Assembly (NCBI RefSeq): GCF_900176515.1
Contig: NZ_FWXV01000009.1
Span: 62,001-126,000 of the forward strand
Source: Kibdelosporangium aridum
GTDB taxonomy: Bacteria > Actinomycetota > Actinomycetes > Mycobacteriales > Pseudonocardiaceae
Direction of reading: 5' to 3'
DNA: 64,000 nt
Both the position numbers and the translations under genes were made by a program. Shown here one piece after another: positions 17,190-26,744 of this stretch (position 1 is the first letter of the stretch; each line of letters opens with the position of its first letter). The notes beneath the pieces are model-generated. The model searched no databases and had not been told where the DNA came from. It was given only the letters and a program-made list of their open reading frames with translations.

Positions 17190-19331
17190 ATGACCGACTT
17201 CGAGCTGAGTGGATCGTTCGAAGGTGGAGCAGCACAGAACATCTACGGCTCGATGTCCCAACTCGGTGACGTCTCCGGGCCAGGGTGGGTCTCCGTCACA
17301 CCACCGTTCGCCCGCGTCGAGCATGCGGTCCGCGGCCGCGACAAGATGCTTGACCAGTTGGAGAAGTTCACTGGGCTGGTTGTGCTGTCGGGCGCGGGAG
17401 GCTTCGGCAAGACGACCGTGGCCTTGGCACTGGCTGCTCGGATGAAGTCCGTGCGCAAGGTGTGGTGGGTTGATGCCACGACGTCGGACAACCTGGTGGC
17501 CGGTATGCGGGAAGTCGCGTTGTCCGCTGGCGCCCCGCGCGACGACGTGTCGGCCGCGTGGCGAGGTGAGATGTCGGCCCCAGACCTGTTGTGGCGCAAG
17601 CTGGACCAGTCCCCGCCATGGTTGCTCGTGATAGACAACGCCGACGAGCCGTCACTGTTGAAGGACTGGATCCGGGTACCTGAGCGTGGCCTGCTGCTGG
17701 TGACGAGCCGCGAGTCCCGCAACTCGGTGTGGGGACGCCGCGCACGTGTCGTCCCGGTCCCTGTGTTGTCCCAGATGGACGGTGGTGCTGTGCTGCATGA
17801 GCTCGCGCCCGAAGGCGGGACTCGCGCGGAGGCCGAGACTTTGGCTGCCCAGCTGGGTGGGTTGCCGCTGGCGCTGTTGGCTGCGGGCAATCTGCTGAAA
17901 TTGACGCGTGACACCCCGGAATTACCGGGTGTGGACGAGCCCAAGACGTTCGTGGACCTGATGGACCAGATCGCCGCGGTGACGGTGGACGAACAGGTCG
18001 CACGCACCTGGGAATTGTCTCTGGATGCGCTGGAACGACGAGGTTTCGCTGTCGCTCGGCCCTTGTTGCGGCTGCTGTCCTTCATGGCGCCGCAGCTAGT
18101 GCCAACGATGATGCTTGACGCGGCGATCATGTCCCGCTTCGAGATGTTCAGTGAGGTGACGCCGCAGGATGTCGCGCAGGCGCTGAGGGAACTGATCGGC
18201 GTCGGGCTGGTGACGCATGAACCAGTGCAGAACATCGACTGTGTCACGATGCATCCGTTGGTAGGCGACGCGACCCGTCACCATGTCGACGCTGTGCAGG
18301 ACGTTCTTGTCTTCAGCATGCTCTATCTGGAATTAGTCCGTGCCGGGATAATCTCGCTCGGCGTCCTTGCTTTGACACATCTGCCTCGAATGGTGCTGCT
18401 TCTTCGGCATTCCAATCAAGCATTGGATATTATAGGTCCGAATATTCAAGAGATTCTGGATATCCTGGTGTCTGCTGTTCGGTCGAATCCGACGGGCATT
18501 GTTGATGGCGAGCAGGTGGCAGATTCGCTGAGGTTGTTAAGCCAATACTTTGGGGAGCTTGGGCAGCTTCTGGACGGCCTGAGCGACAGGCTCTTCTTGC
18601 TTGACTCGGAAACCTTGGGCCCGGAGGACCCGGTCTACCTTTCAGGTAGTGGAGAGTTGTTGCTTGCTCCTGGTGCGGCGCAAGACGGGGAAGTTCGGCG
18701 GCGAGGATCGTATGAAAAAAAGTTGGCGCGACTGGATGCCGAAGAGCCGGTGACGCAGCGCACTCGATTCAATCGAGCCTTCCATCTGAAGAAATTGGGG
18801 CGGGTTGCCGAGGCGGAAACTGAGTACCGGGCAATTCTCGCGACGCAGGGCGACGACGTCAGCGAGTCTGCCGATCTTCAATCGAGTGCTCACCTCAGTC
18901 TGGCCTACATCCTCTTGGAGCGTGGTGACCGGACTGGAGCCGAGGCTGAACTACGAGCTGTGCTCGCAGAGGACACGTCCGTGCTGGACGCTCGATTTCC
19001 CGGACGGGTCCAACACGTTGAGCACGTCCTCGCCTGCTTGGCGTGGTTACGTGGCGATACAGCCGAAGCCGAGGCCGATTTTCGGAGGATCTTCGCGGAT
19101 TGCTCCGCCAAGTTAGGCCCAGAGCACACGCACACGCAGCGTGCGCACCACTTCATGGCCTACGTGACCTGGCAGAGGGGCGACTTGACCACGGCCGAGA
19201 CCGAGTTTCGGCGTCTGGTCGCGGATTGCAGGCGTGTTCTAGGGGAGCGCAACCCTAGGACGGTCGCGGCATCCAAAGGCTTGGCGGCAGTGGTCGAGGA
19301 GCGTCGGGCGGCGAGTAGCTCCGATCTATAA
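17190..19331 (+). CDS. STAND ATPase: NB-ARC domain with C-terminal TPRs
   Basis: 713 residues. A short Gly/Ser/Gln-rich N-terminal motif (residues ~6-30, with NIYGSMSQLGDVSG) leads into an NB-ARC ATPase: Walker A GAGGFGKTT (68-76), Walker B WLLVIDNAD, a LLVTSRES sensor segment and GGLPLAL. A winged-helix-like region and then four or more TPR units follow (AEAETEYRAIL, AEAELRAVL, AEADFRRIF, AETEFRRLV). This is the layout of STAND signalling proteins, many of which act in immunity or regulated cell death. Codons in about 18300-18800 are clearly more AT-rich than neighbours, a sign of acquisition or domain replacement. No catalytic effector domain is in the protein; the N-terminal motif or the NYN partner could supply one. 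Confidence 0.85.
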   Translation: MTDFELSGSFEGGAAQNIYGSMSQLGDVSGPGWVSVTPPFARVEHAVRGRDKMLDQLEKFTGLVVLSGAGGFGKTTVALALAARMKSVRKVWWVDATTSDNLVAGMREVALSAGAPRDDVSAAWRGEMSAPDLLWRKLDQSPPWLLVIDNADEPSLLKDWIRVPERGLLLVTSRESRNSVWGRRARVVPVPVLSQMDGGAVLHELAPEGGTRAEAETLAAQLGGLPLALLAAGNLLKLTRDTPELPGVDEPKTFVDLMDQIAAVTVDEQVARTWELSLDALERRGFAVARPLLRLLSFMAPQLVPTMMLDAAIMSRFEMFSEVTPQDVAQALRELIGVGLVTHEPVQNIDCVTMHPLVGDATRHHVDAVQDVLVFSMLYLELVRAGIISLGVLALTHLPRMVLLLRHSNQALDIIGPNIQEILDILVSAVRSNPTGIVDGEQVADSLRLLSQYFGELGQLLDGLSDRLFLLDSETLGPEDPVYLSGSGELLLAPGAAQDGEVRRRGSYEKKLARLDAEEPVTQRTRFNRAFHLKKLGRVAEAETEYRAILATQGDDVSESADLQSSAHLSLAYILLERGDRTGAEAELRAVLAEDTSVLDARFPGRVQHVEHVLACLAWLRGDTAEAEADFRRIFADCSAKLGPEHTHTQRAHHFMAYVTWQRGDLTTAETEFRRLVADCRRVLGERNPRTVAASKGLAAVVEERRAASSSDL

Positions 19332-19407
19332 GTGGTCAGGTCGTGACCATCTCTACACCAATTTATAGGCCTCTAGCTGCTGTTTCACCCACCTGAAGGC
19401 TGGCATG

Positions 19408-19436
19408 TTGACGGGTTGAAAAGGTTTCCATACAGT
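19408..19436 (+). promoter_or_regulatory. Promoter of the glycanase operon with LacI-type operator in the spacer
   Basis: -35 TTGACG (19408-19413) and -10 TACAGT (19431-19436) are separated by exactly 17 bp. The spacer contains TTGAAAAGGTTTCCA (19416-19430), close to the LacI-family consensus TGGAAACGTTTCCA. This is the clearest sigma-A promoter in the window, and a repressor bound here would block it. Confidence 0.65.
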
Positions 19437-19486
19437 CAGCTTCGGCTATACATCCGATCTTTAAGCGAGCTCAGTGTGGAGTGCGG

Positions 19487-22219
19487 ATGGATATCTCTCG
19501 TCGAGGGCTGCTGGGTGGCGCGGTCGCGGGAACGATGCTCGGGGTCCTGCCCACGGCTCAGGCGCAGCAGCAGGGGATCGACTGGCCGCGGTTCCTTGGG
19601 GCTTGCGACATGGTGTGGCAGCGGGTGCCGCGTGCTTGGTACGAGGGACCGTTTCTGGGCAACGGGTTTCTGGCCGCTGCGGTCTACCGGGAGCCTGGGG
19701 CGAACGCAATCCGCATCACCGTCGACCACAGCCAAGTGCAGGACCACCGTCCGCAGTTCGGCAACGAGTGGGGCGTCGCGCGGCTGCCCGTCGGCAAACT
19801 CCTGCTCACGCCGAAGGGCACCATCACCGGCGTCGACATGCGTCTTGAGCTGTGGAACGCCGAGCTCACCGGAACCATCAAGACTGATCAGGGTGACGTC
19901 GGGATCCGGCTGTTCGTGCACGCGGAGACCGATCTGCTCTGCCTGGAAGTCCACGGCGACCACACTCTGGTCTTCGAACCGGCCGAGGCACTGAGTCCGA
20001 GAACCATCCGGGAACCACCGCCCGCGAACTTCCCCCGCAACCCGAAGCCGATCACCAAGACCGAGCGCGACATGACTGTCGTGGTGCAGCCAATGGTCGC
20101 GGGTGGACAGACGGCTACGGCGTACCGCAAGCGTGGCAACACGTTGCTGCTGTCGGTGAAACACACCTATCCCGGCGTTACCGCCGAAGACCAAGTCAAG
20201 GACATCGTCCGGTTCGCCAGGCCCGAGCGCCTGCTCCGGCAGGAACACCAGAGCTGGTGGCACGCCTTCTACCGGAAGAGCTTCCTGTCCATTCCGGACG
20301 AACTGCTGCAGAGCTTCTACTGGATCCAGCTCTACAAAATCGCTTCCGCCTCCCGGCACAGTGGCCCGATCATGGCGACGACCGGCCCGTGGATCGAGCC
20401 GACGCCATGGCCGTCGCTCTGGAACAACCTCAACGTCCAGCTCGAGTACTGGCTGGCGTACGGCTCCAACCACCTCGAACTCGACCCGATCCCGAGGACG
20501 ATCAAAGCCACCCAGCGGATCCTGATCGACGCCCTGCGGCCGCAGTTCCGTGGCGACTCGATGGGTGTGCGACGCAGCACCGACGCCCAGTTCGACGACG
20601 CGGGGTTCGTCGGCGCGCCAGGATTCTCCTCACCGGACCCGGAGATCGGGAACCTGCCGTGGATCCTGCACAACGTGTGGCTGCACTACCGGCACAGCAT
20701 GGATCCGGCGATCCTGGACATCCTGTTCCCGGCTTTGCGCCGGGCGATGAACTACTACCTGCACTTCCTGAGTAAAGGCATGGACGGCAGGCTGCACCTC
20801 GCGCCCACGTTCTCCCCGGAGTACGGCACCGCGCCGGACTGCAACTTCGACCTCGCGCTCATCCGGTGGAGCTGCCGGACGCTGCTGGAGATCAAGCCGG
20901 ACGATCCGCTCGCGCCCAAGTGGCGTGAAGTGCTCAGCACACTCGTCGACTACCCGGTCGACGCCAACGGGTTCATGGTCGGCACCGGCGTGCCGTTCGC
21001 CAAGTCGCACCGGCACTACTCGCACATGCTCGCGGTGTACCCGTTGTATCTGGTCAGCGTCGAAACCGGGCAGCGGGCGCTGATCGAGAAGTCGCTCAAG
21101 CACTGGATCAGCTTCGAAGGCGCGCTCCGCGGCTACAGCTTCACCGGGGCGTCGTCGATCTCGGCGGGACTCGGCCACGGCGACGACGCGCTGAAGTACC
21201 TCAGGGAGTTCGTCGCCCGGTTCGCCCAAGCCAACACGATGTACTTCGAGGCCGGTCCGGTCATCGAGACGCCGCTGTCCGGTGCGCAGTCGGTGCACGA
21301 CATGCTGTGCCAGAGCTGGGGCGGCGTGATCCGGATCTTCCCCGCTGTTCCCAGCACCTGGCGTGACGTGGCACTGCAGGACTTCCGGACCGAGGGCGCG
21401 TTCCTGGTCACGGCGTCAAGGAAGGACGGCAGGACCGAGTTCGTCAGGGTGCGTGGTCTCGCCGGCCAACCCCTCAAACTCAGGACGGACATCCCGGACC
21501 CAGAGGTCCACGGCGCGAGGAAGTGGCACCGGGAAGCCGACGGAACGCTGGTGATCGAGTTCGACCAGGAAGTCCTGATCCACCAGGCAGGCGCGCGGCC
21601 GGACCTGACCATCAAGCCCGTACCGATCAGCACACCGGCAAAGCCGTGGGGCCTGCCCGCGCTGCCGAACCAGCCAACGCTCACCGTGGACCTCGCAGCC
21701 GCACTGAACAACGACGGCTTCACCAACGAGTTCCAGATGAACGACGGGGACTTCGACGGTGCGGGCAACACCTACCCCGCGGCGCAGCTCCCGCAGACCG
21801 GCCACGCTGAGGACGACGGAATCCCGTTCGAATTCGTCAACGGCAACGAAGGCGCCCCGAACAACATCATCCCCGCCGGGCAGACCATTCAGCTCCCGCC
21901 TGGCAAGTACCCGACCATGCACTTGCTCGCGGCCAGCGACAATGGCAACACCAACACAAAGCTGACTGTCACCTACGCCGACGGGACCGCCCAGGTTCCG
22001 TTGCAGATCACCGACTGGCGGGCATCGCCCGCGTTCGGTGAGACGGAAGCCCTGCGGACCAGGCAAATGCACACCCGAACCGGACCGGCCGAGACCAGGC
22101 TTTCGATCTTCCACCAGAAAGTTCCGCTCGACCCGGCTCGCGAACTGCTCTCCGTCACCCTGCCCGCGGCCGCGAAACCCAGGCCGCACATCTTCGCGAT
22201 CACCCTGCAGAAACCGTAG
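19487..22219 (+). CDS. Secreted GH95-like glycosidase (alpha-L-fucosidase/galactosidase type)
   Basis: 910 residues. A twin-arginine signal (SRRGLLGG) directs export. A beta-domain with PFLGNGFLAAAVY precedes the (alpha/alpha)6 barrel. The catalytic Asn pair of GH95 fits WNNLNVQLEYW (Asn314, Asn316), and HRHYSHMLAVYPL and VIRIFPAVPSTWRDV match the conserved barrel end. A C-terminal extension of about 200 residues (from ~730) looks like an added beta-sandwich, perhaps carbohydrate-binding. ATG 19487 follows GGAG; GTG two codons upstream is possible. First gene of a three-gene export operon; the substrate may be a fucosylated or L-galactose-containing plant glycan. Confidence 0.8.
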   Translation: MDISRRGLLGGAVAGTMLGVLPTAQAQQQGIDWPRFLGACDMVWQRVPRAWYEGPFLGNGFLAAAVYREPGANAIRITVDHSQVQDHRPQFGNEWGVARLPVGKLLLTPKGTITGVDMRLELWNAELTGTIKTDQGDVGIRLFVHAETDLLCLEVHGDHTLVFEPAEALSPRTIREPPPANFPRNPKPITKTERDMTVVVQPMVAGGQTATAYRKRGNTLLLSVKHTYPGVTAEDQVKDIVRFARPERLLRQEHQSWWHAFYRKSFLSIPDELLQSFYWIQLYKIASASRHSGPIMATTGPWIEPTPWPSLWNNLNVQLEYWLAYGSNHLELDPIPRTIKATQRILIDALRPQFRGDSMGVRRSTDAQFDDAGFVGAPGFSSPDPEIGNLPWILHNVWLHYRHSMDPAILDILFPALRRAMNYYLHFLSKGMDGRLHLAPTFSPEYGTAPDCNFDLALIRWSCRTLLEIKPDDPLAPKWREVLSTLVDYPVDANGFMVGTGVPFAKSHRHYSHMLAVYPLYLVSVETGQRALIEKSLKHWISFEGALRGYSFTGASSISAGLGHGDDALKYLREFVARFAQANTMYFEAGPVIETPLSGAQSVHDMLCQSWGGVIRIFPAVPSTWRDVALQDFRTEGAFLVTASRKDGRTEFVRVRGLAGQPLKLRTDIPDPEVHGARKWHREADGTLVIEFDQEVLIHQAGARPDLTIKPVPISTPAKPWGLPALPNQPTLTVDLAAALNNDGFTNEFQMNDGDFDGAGNTYPAAQLPQTGHAEDDGIPFEFVNGNEGAPNNIIPAGQTIQLPPGKYPTMHLLAASDNGNTNTKLTVTYADGTAQVPLQITDWRASPAFGETEALRTRQMHTRTGPAETRLSIFHQKVPLDPARELLSVTLPAAAKPRPHIFAITLQKP

Positions 22220-22253
22220 CGAACCTCCGCCGCACCCTGCCGAAGGAGGAAAA

Positions 22254-23042
22254 GTGACCGAAAACATCAATCGTGCCCCAATGAATCGACGCAGCGCATT
22301 GGCGCTCGGCGCGGGCGCTCTCGGCGCGCTCACCATGGGTACGGGCACCGCATCTGCCGCCGCATGGCAGCTCAGGTGGAGCCCGGACCCGGCCAGGGAC
22401 GGCCTGAACGCCTTCGAGGGCCTGGAAGACGACCGGGCCAACTCGCACTCGGGCGTGAAGCACATCTATGTCGAGGGCGACCACTGGCGCTTCGACATGC
22501 ACACCCGTGACCGCGACGGCTCGGACCGGCAGCGCAACGAGTGCAAAGGCATGCGCCAGAACGGCAGCATCCTGAAAATCAACAAGGACACCACCTGGCG
22601 GCTGTCGTACCAGGCGTTCTGGCCGAGCTCCTTGACCGCGACCACCCGGTTCACCCACATCATGCAGATGAAGGTGCAGGACGTCGGCGGTCCACTCTGG
22701 ACGCTGACACCGCGGCAGAAGAGCAAGCCGACGCTGACCGTGCTGACGCTGAAGGACGACGACTCCAACACCGAGCACATCCTCGGCGACTACGCGCCGC
22801 TGCAGAACAAGTGGATCGACATCGAGTTCGAGTTCAAGGCGTCCAACAGCGGCGGCTACTTGGCGTGGAGCATCAAGGAAGGCTCGACCGTCAGGGCCAG
22901 CGGCCGCACGACCAATGTGGACCTGTGGCGGGACAAGAACTACCTGCGGCCCAAGTGGGGCATCTACCGCAGCATCGAGAGTTCCGGGCTGCAGAACACC
23001 TATCAGCTGATCCGCAACTACCGGGCCTACCAGCTCGTCTGA
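22254..23042 (+). CDS. Secreted polysaccharide-lyase-like protein (jelly-roll)
   Basis: 262 residues with a twin-arginine signal (NRRSALALGAGALG, cleavage near TASAAA). The mature domain has the pattern of the heparin-lyase-like/PL7-like jelly-roll family: HWRFDMHTRDRDGSDRQRNE, TWRLSYQAFWP and a TTRFTHIMQMK strand, then DLWRDKNYLRPKWGIYRS. Likely an endo-acting lyase on an acidic polysaccharide. GTG 22254 follows AAGGAGGA. It lies between the GH95-like and GH27 genes (34 and 10 bp gaps), so the three enzymes probably attack one substrate. Specificity is not readable. Confidence 0.7.
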   Translation: MTENINRAPMNRRSALALGAGALGALTMGTGTASAAAWQLRWSPDPARDGLNAFEGLEDDRANSHSGVKHIYVEGDHWRFDMHTRDRDGSDRQRNECKGMRQNGSILKINKDTTWRLSYQAFWPSSLTATTRFTHIMQMKVQDVGGPLWTLTPRQKSKPTLTVLTLKDDDSNTEHILGDYAPLQNKWIDIEFEFKASNSGGYLAWSIKEGSTVRASGRTTNVDLWRDKNYLRPKWGIYRSIESSGLQNTYQLIRNYRAYQLV

Positions 23043-23052
23043 GAGGACACTG

Positions 23053-25014
23053 GTGAAAAGACTTGTAGCACTGGCGGTCGGGCTCGCCTTCGTCACGGTC
23101 CCGGCCGCCCCCGCCGCGCAGGCGCTGCCGGACAAGCTCGCACTCACCCCGCCGATGGGGTTCAACAACTGGAACGCCACCGGCTGCGCGATCGACGAGA
23201 AACTGATCAAGGACACCGCGGACATCTTCGTCACGCAAGGCCTGAAGGACGCGGGCTACCAGTACGTGAACATCGACGACTGCTGGGCGGCACCGCAACG
23301 CGACGCCAACGGAAGGCTGACACATCACCCCGAGCGATTCCCCAGTGGTATCAAGGCCATCGCCGACTACGTGCACTCGAAGGGCCTGAAGCTGGGCATC
23401 TACACCAGCGCGGGCACGCAGACGTGCGCGAAGACCATGCCGGGTGCCCTGGACCACGAGGAGGTCGACGCGCAGACGTTCGCCGACTGGGGCGTCGACT
23501 ACCTGAAGTACGACAACTGCAACAACGAGAACCGGCCCGCGCTGGAGCGCTACACCAAGATGCGTGACGCGCTGAAGAAGACCGGCCGGGACATCGTGTA
23601 CTCGATCTGCGAGTGGGGCCAGAACAAGCCGTGGGAATGGGGTGCCGACGTCGGGCACCTCTGGCGGACCACCGGCGACATCAACGACACCTGGCCGAAG
23701 GTCGTCGAGATCCTCAAGAAGAACGCGCCATTGGCGCAGTACGCCAAGCCGGGTGCGTGGAACGACCCGGACATGCTGGAAGTCGGCAACGGCGGCATGA
23801 CCGAGACCGAGTACCGGTCGCACTTCAGCCTCTGGGCGATGATGGCCGCGCCGCTGTTGATCGGCGCCGACCTGCGCAAGATCTCCCCGGCGAACATGGA
23901 CATCCTGCGGAACAAGGAGATCATAGCGCTGGATCAGGACCGCTTGGGTGTCCAGGCTCGCGTGATGTCCCAGGTGGACGGCAAATGGGTGTTCGTGAAG
24001 CCGTTGGCCAACGGTGACACCGCGGTCGCCTTGTTCAACGAGAACGACACCGCGGCCAAGGTAGGTACTTCGGCGTCGGCATTGGGACTTCCGAGGCGTC
24101 CCGGCTACACCGTACGGGACTTGTGGCAGCACAAGGACTTCCAGACTGCCGGTGAGATCTCCGCGATGGTTCCGGCGCACGGCACAGTCGTGTACCGGGT
24201 GTCGGGTAAGAACTGGTGGAACGCGCAGCCGCTGGTGAGTGCCGGCTTGGAGCTCGGTGCGAACGTCCCGGGCATTCCGGCGAGGATCACGCCGGTCGGC
24301 CGAGCCTTCGAAGCGACCGTCACGGCGACGAACCACGCGGTGGTTCCCGTGATCAACCCGCGTGTCCGTCTGACGGCGCCTCCCGGTTGGCGGGTGGAAG
24401 TCATTTCCAGGCAGCAGAAATGGGTACTGCGAACCGGCGAGTCGATATCCGGGCGATGGCGGATCTGGCCGGCGGCGACCGGTACTCCCGAGCTGACCAG
24501 CAGCGTGGCGTTCGGCGACGTCACCATGACGAGCAAGACCGAGTTGATCGTCCCGAGGGCGGTGCCACGTGGCACGTCCGCACTCGGTGACGTCCCGTCA
24601 GCTTGGGAAAGTGGTGGTTACGGGCCTGTCGAACGGGACATGTCCAACGGCGGCTGGCAACCCGGTGACGGGAAACCGTTGACGATCAACGGCAACGTGT
24701 ACGCCAAGGGCCTGGGCGCGCACGCGCCGACCCAGATGGTGTTCTACCTCGACGGCAAATGCTCGGGCCTGACCTCGATCGTCGGCATCGACGACGACCG
24801 CAACGACGCCAACAAGGTCGGCTCCGCGTCATTCGAGATCTGGGCCGACGGTGCCAAGGTCGCCGACAGCGGTGTGCGGACATGGCGCGACGACCCGATC
24901 TCCATCTCCGCCGCGCTGGCCGGTGCGACCTATCTGCGGCTGGTGGTCACCGACGGCGGTGACACCTACAGCTACGACCGAGGCGACTGGGCCAACCCCA
25001 CCCTCACCTGCTGA
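23053..25014 (+). CDS. Secreted alpha-galactosidase GH27 with NPCBM domain
   Basis: 653 residues with a Sec signal (cleavage near AAQA). The GH27 barrel has the PPMGFNNWN start, DDCWAAPQRD, nucleophile Asp154 in DYLKYDNCN and acid/base Asp209 in TTGDINDTW. A beta-sandwich follows, then an NEW3-like region with GWRVEV, and a C-terminal NPCBM module (about 510-653: GNVYAKGLGAHAPTQMVFYL, DDRNDANKVGS). It removes terminal alpha-galactose (or arabinopyranose) from polysaccharides. GTG 23053 follows GAGAGGA. Last gene of the glycanase operon. Confidence 0.92.
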   Translation: MKRLVALAVGLAFVTVPAAPAAQALPDKLALTPPMGFNNWNATGCAIDEKLIKDTADIFVTQGLKDAGYQYVNIDDCWAAPQRDANGRLTHHPERFPSGIKAIADYVHSKGLKLGIYTSAGTQTCAKTMPGALDHEEVDAQTFADWGVDYLKYDNCNNENRPALERYTKMRDALKKTGRDIVYSICEWGQNKPWEWGADVGHLWRTTGDINDTWPKVVEILKKNAPLAQYAKPGAWNDPDMLEVGNGGMTETEYRSHFSLWAMMAAPLLIGADLRKISPANMDILRNKEIIALDQDRLGVQARVMSQVDGKWVFVKPLANGDTAVALFNENDTAAKVGTSASALGLPRRPGYTVRDLWQHKDFQTAGEISAMVPAHGTVVYRVSGKNWWNAQPLVSAGLELGANVPGIPARITPVGRAFEATVTATNHAVVPVINPRVRLTAPPGWRVEVISRQQKWVLRTGESISGRWRIWPAATGTPELTSSVAFGDVTMTSKTELIVPRAVPRGTSALGDVPSAWESGGYGPVERDMSNGGWQPGDGKPLTINGNVYAKGLGAHAPTQMVFYLDGKCSGLTSIVGIDDDRNDANKVGSASFEIWADGAKVADSGVRTWRDDPISISAALAGATYLRLVVTDGGDTYSYDRGDWANPTLTC

Positions 25015-25020
25015 AACAAA

Positions 25021-25062
25021 ACGGCTCCTCCCACCTACCTCTCGGCAGGTGGGAGGAGCCGT
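25021..25062. terminator. Bidirectional terminator between GH27 and GH13 genes
   Basis: Perfect 16-bp stem (ACGGCTCCTCCCACCT and complement) with a 10-nt loop. On the minus strand it is followed by TTTTGTTT, so it terminates the GH13/ABC operon as well as the GH27 operon. Confidence 0.85.
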
Positions 25063-25072
25063 GCAGGGATAT

Positions 25073-26698
25073 TCAGAAGGTTCGCAGCCAGACCGCGGTG
25101 TCCGCAGGCAACTGGTCGCCCCGCAGCGGCCCGCTGGCCAAGATGATCGATTCGTGCCGGGGCAGCGGTACCGGCTCGCTCGACAGGTTCACCATGCACG
25201 TGAACCCCGGGTCACGGGTGAACGCGATCACGTCTGCCAACGACATGACCCAGCTCATCTCGCCGTCACCCAACGCAGGCTCATCCCGGCGGATGCGCAA
25301 AGCCTTGCGGTACAACGACAGCATCGAGTCCGGATCGGCCGCTTGGGCGTCGGCGGTGTACCCGGCCCATTCCTGCGGCTGCGGCAACCATGACCCGCCC
25401 GTGCCGAAGGAGAAGGGTGGTTTCTTGTCGCCCCAAGGGATCGGCACCCGGCAGCCGTCACGACCCGGGTCGGCGTGCTTGGTCCGCTCGAACACGGGGT
25501 CCTGCCGCAACTCGTCCGGGATGTCCTCGATCTCCCACAGGCCCAGTTCTTCGCCCTGGTAGACGTACACGCCACCGGGCAAGGCCATGGTCAGCAACGC
25601 CGCCGCGCGGGCCCGCCTGGTCCCCAGATCACGGTCGACCGGGGTGCCGTGCCTGCGGTCGGCGAACTCGAACCCCGTGTCGCCGGACCGGCCGTAACGG
25701 GTTACGTGCCGGGTCACGTCGTGATTGGACAGCACCCACGTCGGCGGCGCGCCCACCAGCGAGTGGGAGTCCATACTGGACTGAATGACCTCGCGCAGCC
25801 GCTTGGCTTCCCACGGACAGGACAGGAAGTCGAAGTTGAAGGCCGAGTGCATCTCGTCCGGCCGCAGGTAGCGGGCGAACCGGATCGGGTCGGGCAGCCA
25901 CATCTCGCCGACGAAGATCCGCTCACCGGGGTACGAGTCGGAGATCTTGCGCCAGGCGCGGTAGACCTCGTGCACACCGTCCATATCGGAGTACGGCAGC
26001 GGGCCGGTGGTCGCGCCGTGCACATCGGGCAGTGCCGGGTCTTTGATCAGCCCGTCGGCGACGTCGATCCGGAACCCGTCGATACCCCGGTCGAACCAGA
26101 ACTTCAGGACGTCGAGGAACTCGGCGTGCACCTCGGGGTTGGTCCAGTTGAAGTCCGGCTGGCGGGAGCTGTAGAGGTGCAGGAACCACTCGCCATCAGC
26201 TACCCGGGTCCAGGCCGGTCCGCCGAACCGCGACTGCCAGTCGTTCGGCGGCAGCTCGCCGTTCTCGCCGCGGCCGGGGCGGAACCAGAACCGTTCCCGC
26301 TCGGGCGATCCCGGGCCGGCGGCCAGTGCGGCCTTGAACCACGGGTGCTCGTCGGAGGCGTGGTTGGGCACGATGTCGATGATGATCCGGATGCCGAGCG
26401 CGTGTGCCTCGGCGATCAGCAGTTCGGCTTCCTCGAGTGTGCCGAACGTCGGCTCGATGTCCCGGAAGTCGGAGACGTCGTAACCGCCGTCGTCCATCGG
26501 GGACGGATACCATGGGCAGAACCAGATCGCGTCGATTCCCAAGTCCGCCAGGTAAGGCAGGCGTGCGCGGACACCGGCGAGGTCACCGATCCCGTCGCCG
26601 TTGCCGTCGGCGAAACTACGGATGTACACCTGGTAGATCGCCGCGTCACGCCACCAAGCCGTTGGCGTGTCCGGAGATATCTCATTCGTAACGGACAC
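25073..26698 (-). CDS. GH13 alpha-glucosidase, cytoplasmic
   Basis: 541 residues without a signal peptide. It shows all GH13 regions: DIVPNHASD, nucleophile Asp212 in GFRIDVADG, acid/base Glu265 in IFVGEMW and Asp327 in LSNHDVTR. The compact lengths fit the actinobacterial alpha-glucosidase (AglA-like, GH13_30) group, which splits imported maltose, trehalose or other alpha-glucosides. GTG start follows GGAGG. It is the last gene of the operon lacI/SBP/permeases/GH13, so the imported sugar is an alpha-glucoside. Confidence 0.92.
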   Translation of the reverse strand: MSVTNEISPDTPTAWWRDAAIYQVYIRSFADGNGDGIGDLAGVRARLPYLADLGIDAIWFCPWYPSPMDDGGYDVSDFRDIEPTFGTLEEAELLIAEAHALGIRIIIDIVPNHASDEHPWFKAALAAGPGSPERERFWFRPGRGENGELPPNDWQSRFGGPAWTRVADGEWFLHLYSSRQPDFNWTNPEVHAEFLDVLKFWFDRGIDGFRIDVADGLIKDPALPDVHGATTGPLPYSDMDGVHEVYRAWRKISDSYPGERIFVGEMWLPDPIRFARYLRPDEMHSAFNFDFLSCPWEAKRLREVIQSSMDSHSLVGAPPTWVLSNHDVTRHVTRYGRSGDTGFEFADRRHGTPVDRDLGTRRARAAALLTMALPGGVYVYQGEELGLWEIEDIPDELRQDPVFERTKHADPGRDGCRVPIPWGDKKPPFSFGTGGSWLPQPQEWAGYTADAQAADPDSMLSLYRKALRIRRDEPALGDGEMSWVMSLADVIAFTRDPGFTCMVNLSSEPVPLPRHESIILASGPLRGDQLPADTAVWLRTF

Positions 26699-26744
26699 GG
26701 TTGGGTTCCTCCCTGTGAGTTACGAGTGGTTACGACCACCGGGC

